A DNA stretch of 8,706 nt, from the NCBI GenBank assembly GCA_947470885.1, contig CANIXE010000070.1, forward strand, positions 1-8,706, read 5' to 3'. The stretch comes from Planctomycetota bacterium. GTDB taxonomy: Bacteria > Planctomycetota > UBA11346. The position numbers were made by a program, and so were the translations under genes. A model generated the notes under the pieces. The model was given only the letters and a program-made list of their open reading frames with translations. It did no database searches and was not told where the DNA came from. Positions 7,892 to 8,706 of the stretch are shown one piece after another; position 1 is the stretch's first letter, and each line of letters begins with the position of its first letter.

Positions 7892-7897
7892 GGCGGG

Positions 7898-7902
7898 CCT
7901 CT
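7898..7902 (-). promoter_or_regulatory. Shine-Dalgarno site of the flagellin-like gene, within a small hairpin
   Basis: On the minus strand AGAGG lies six bases before the ATG, the only reasonable Shine-Dalgarno match among the genes here. It is embedded in a short inverted repeat, GGGCC-AGA-GGCCC (7895-7907), that could partly mask it. It supports the start at the complement of 7891 rather than the longer frame that stays open to about 8311 but lies antiparallel to the cyclase gene. Confidence 0.4.
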
Positions 7903-7911
7903 GGCCCCAGT

Positions 7912-8706
7912 CTAGCGGATCGGGGTCTCCGAGGGAAGCGAAATCGACGGTTTCCACCGGCGTAAACGCATCCAGGCTTGGTCGCCTAGGGCTTCGTCGT
8001 AGGTCAGGAGATCCAGTTGCCGACCCAGGCCGTCGGGCATGGCCAGGGTCAATATGCCCCCCAGGTGCTCCCGGAACTGGGCAAGTCCTTGGTAGATCAG
8101 CCGGCGCCCGTTGGCATCCCGCAGATCCAGGGCCTCGTCCCACAGGCGGAAGCCGCAGATCGCCAGGGTGGTTAGGACCGATTCCGCCTCGGCGTCGCTG
8201 ATCCGGCCGATGGCGGCGGCGTACAACAGATCCGCCGCGACTCCGATGGCGACCGCTTCGCCATGCTGAAGGCGATGCTGGGTAAGGACTTCCAGGCGAT
8301 GGGCGGACCAATGGCCAAAATCCAGGGGTCGGCTGCTGCCCTGTTCGAAGGGATCGCCGGCCCCGGCGATGTGCTCCAGGTGCAGTTCCGCGGAGCGGCG
8401 GATGACCCGGGCGATGGCGGAGTCCTCCCGCCGGGCCAGGGCCGGGGCCAGGGCTGCAAGTTCGCCCAGGAAGGGGGCATCCCGGATGATCGCCACTTTC
8501 ACCGCTTCGGCGATCCCCGCCCGCCAGCTGCGAGCGTCCAGGGCAGGCAGGAAGGAGGCGTCGTTGATGATCGCCCGGGGGGGCGTGAAGGTGCCCAGGA
8601 AGTTCTTGGCGCTGAAGGCGTTGATGGCGTTCTTCACCCCCAGGCCGGCATCCGCCTGGGCGAGGGTGGTGGTGGGCAGGCGGATCTGCCGGATGCCCCG
8701 GTGGAC
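7912..8706 (-). CDS. Sugar phosphate cyclase family protein (3-dehydroquinate synthase-like), N-terminus beyond window
   Basis: The last 264 residues of a 3-dehydroquinate synthase-fold enzyme; the NAD-binding N-terminal part lies past base 8706, and the frame stays open to the edge (VHRGIRQIRLPTTTLAQADA). Residues are counted from the first visible one. K25 and N35 match the lysine and asparagine of GGKT/GKN in AroB. GIAEAVKV carries the zinc-binding E67 and K70. LDFGHWSAHRLE gives H132 and H136, and LQHGEAVAIG gives H148, so all three metal ligands (E67, H132, H148) are present. Two AroB features are changed: the asparagine of LNxGH is aspartate (D129), and the lysine-containing RDKK loop is replaced by QFREHLGG (210-217). 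Such changes occur in other sugar phosphate cyclases (2-epi-5-epi-valiolone synthase type) and in EboD-like proteins. Function may be a shikimate-pathway cyclisation or a related cyclitol reaction; the EboD-like reading is favoured but unproven. Confidence 0.85.
   Translation of the reverse strand, partial: VHRGIRQIRLPTTTLAQADAGLGVKNAINAFSAKNFLGTFTPPRAIINDASFLPALDARSWRAGIAEAVKVAIIRDAPFLGELAALAPALARREDSAIARVIRRSAELHLEHIAGAGDPFEQGSSRPLDFGHWSAHRLEVLTQHRLQHGEAVAIGVAADLLYAAAIGRISDAEAESVLTTLAICGFRLWDEALDLRDANGRRLIYQGLAQFREHLGGILTLAMPDGLGRQLDLLTYDEALGDQAWMRLRRWKPSISLPSETPIR

Noticed and set aside
7892..8311. Extended upstream reading of the flagellin-like gene (frame open to 8311)
   Set aside because: This part overlaps the well-supported cyclase coding sequence in another frame on the same strand and translates to Arg/Pro-rich low-complexity sequence; the ATG at the complement of 7891 has a Shine-Dalgarno site.

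Overview
This 8.7 kb window is gene-dense bacterial chromosome with high GC content. It carries the distal part of an F-type ATP synthase operon followed by five other genes. There is no RNA gene, insertion sequence, CRISPR array or gene-free stretch over 300 bases; the longest gap between genes is the 85 bp holding the atpC-side terminator. The taxon cannot be fixed from the sequence. The GC-rich codons, near absence of Shine-Dalgarno sites, the short form of the AtpA region between the LLERAAKL motif and the ADP-contacting strand, a PF12811-type Bax inhibitor and a COQ7-like ferritin fold together suggest a Planctomycetota/Verrucomicrobiota-like Gram-negative bacterium. This is an inference held with low to moderate confidence. 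The flagellin-like gene hints at a motile ancestor.

Layout. Positions 1-4403 (+): atpA (5' end cut off by the window edge), atpG, atpD and atpC, separated by 43-51 bp. They encode the alpha, gamma, beta and epsilon subunits of F1. Positions 4419-4480: a perfect 62-bp palindrome with A6 and T6 tracts, which serves as a bidirectional terminator for the convergent atpC and the next gene. Positions 4489-5850 (-): a secreted transglutaminase-like protein with an intact Cys-His-Asp triad. A 45-bp divergent gap leads to 5896-6648 (+), a seven-helix Bax-inhibitor-1-like membrane protein. It is followed with no gap, and in the same frame, by 6649-7173 (+), a COQ7-like diiron ferritin-fold protein that starts on TTG. 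Convergent to these, on the minus strand, lie 7211-7891, a small Ala-rich protein that looks like a flagellin reduced to its helical core, and 7912-8706 (N-terminus beyond the window), a sugar-phosphate-cyclase family protein that looks like 3-dehydroquinate synthase but departs from AroB at key active-site positions.

How the genes work together. The four atp genes form one catalytic complex. The membrane protein and the diiron protein are probably co-expressed by translational coupling. The cyclase and flagellin-like genes are only 20 bp apart and probably share a transcript, though no functional link between them is evident. The most notable points are the flagellin-like mini-protein, the non-canonical cyclase, two separate insertions in the catalytic domains of AtpA and AtpD, the loop-less palindrome, the TAA-TTG junction, and a CC-ATG start context shared by all six ATG-started genes. 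I see no clear-cut new multi-gene system.
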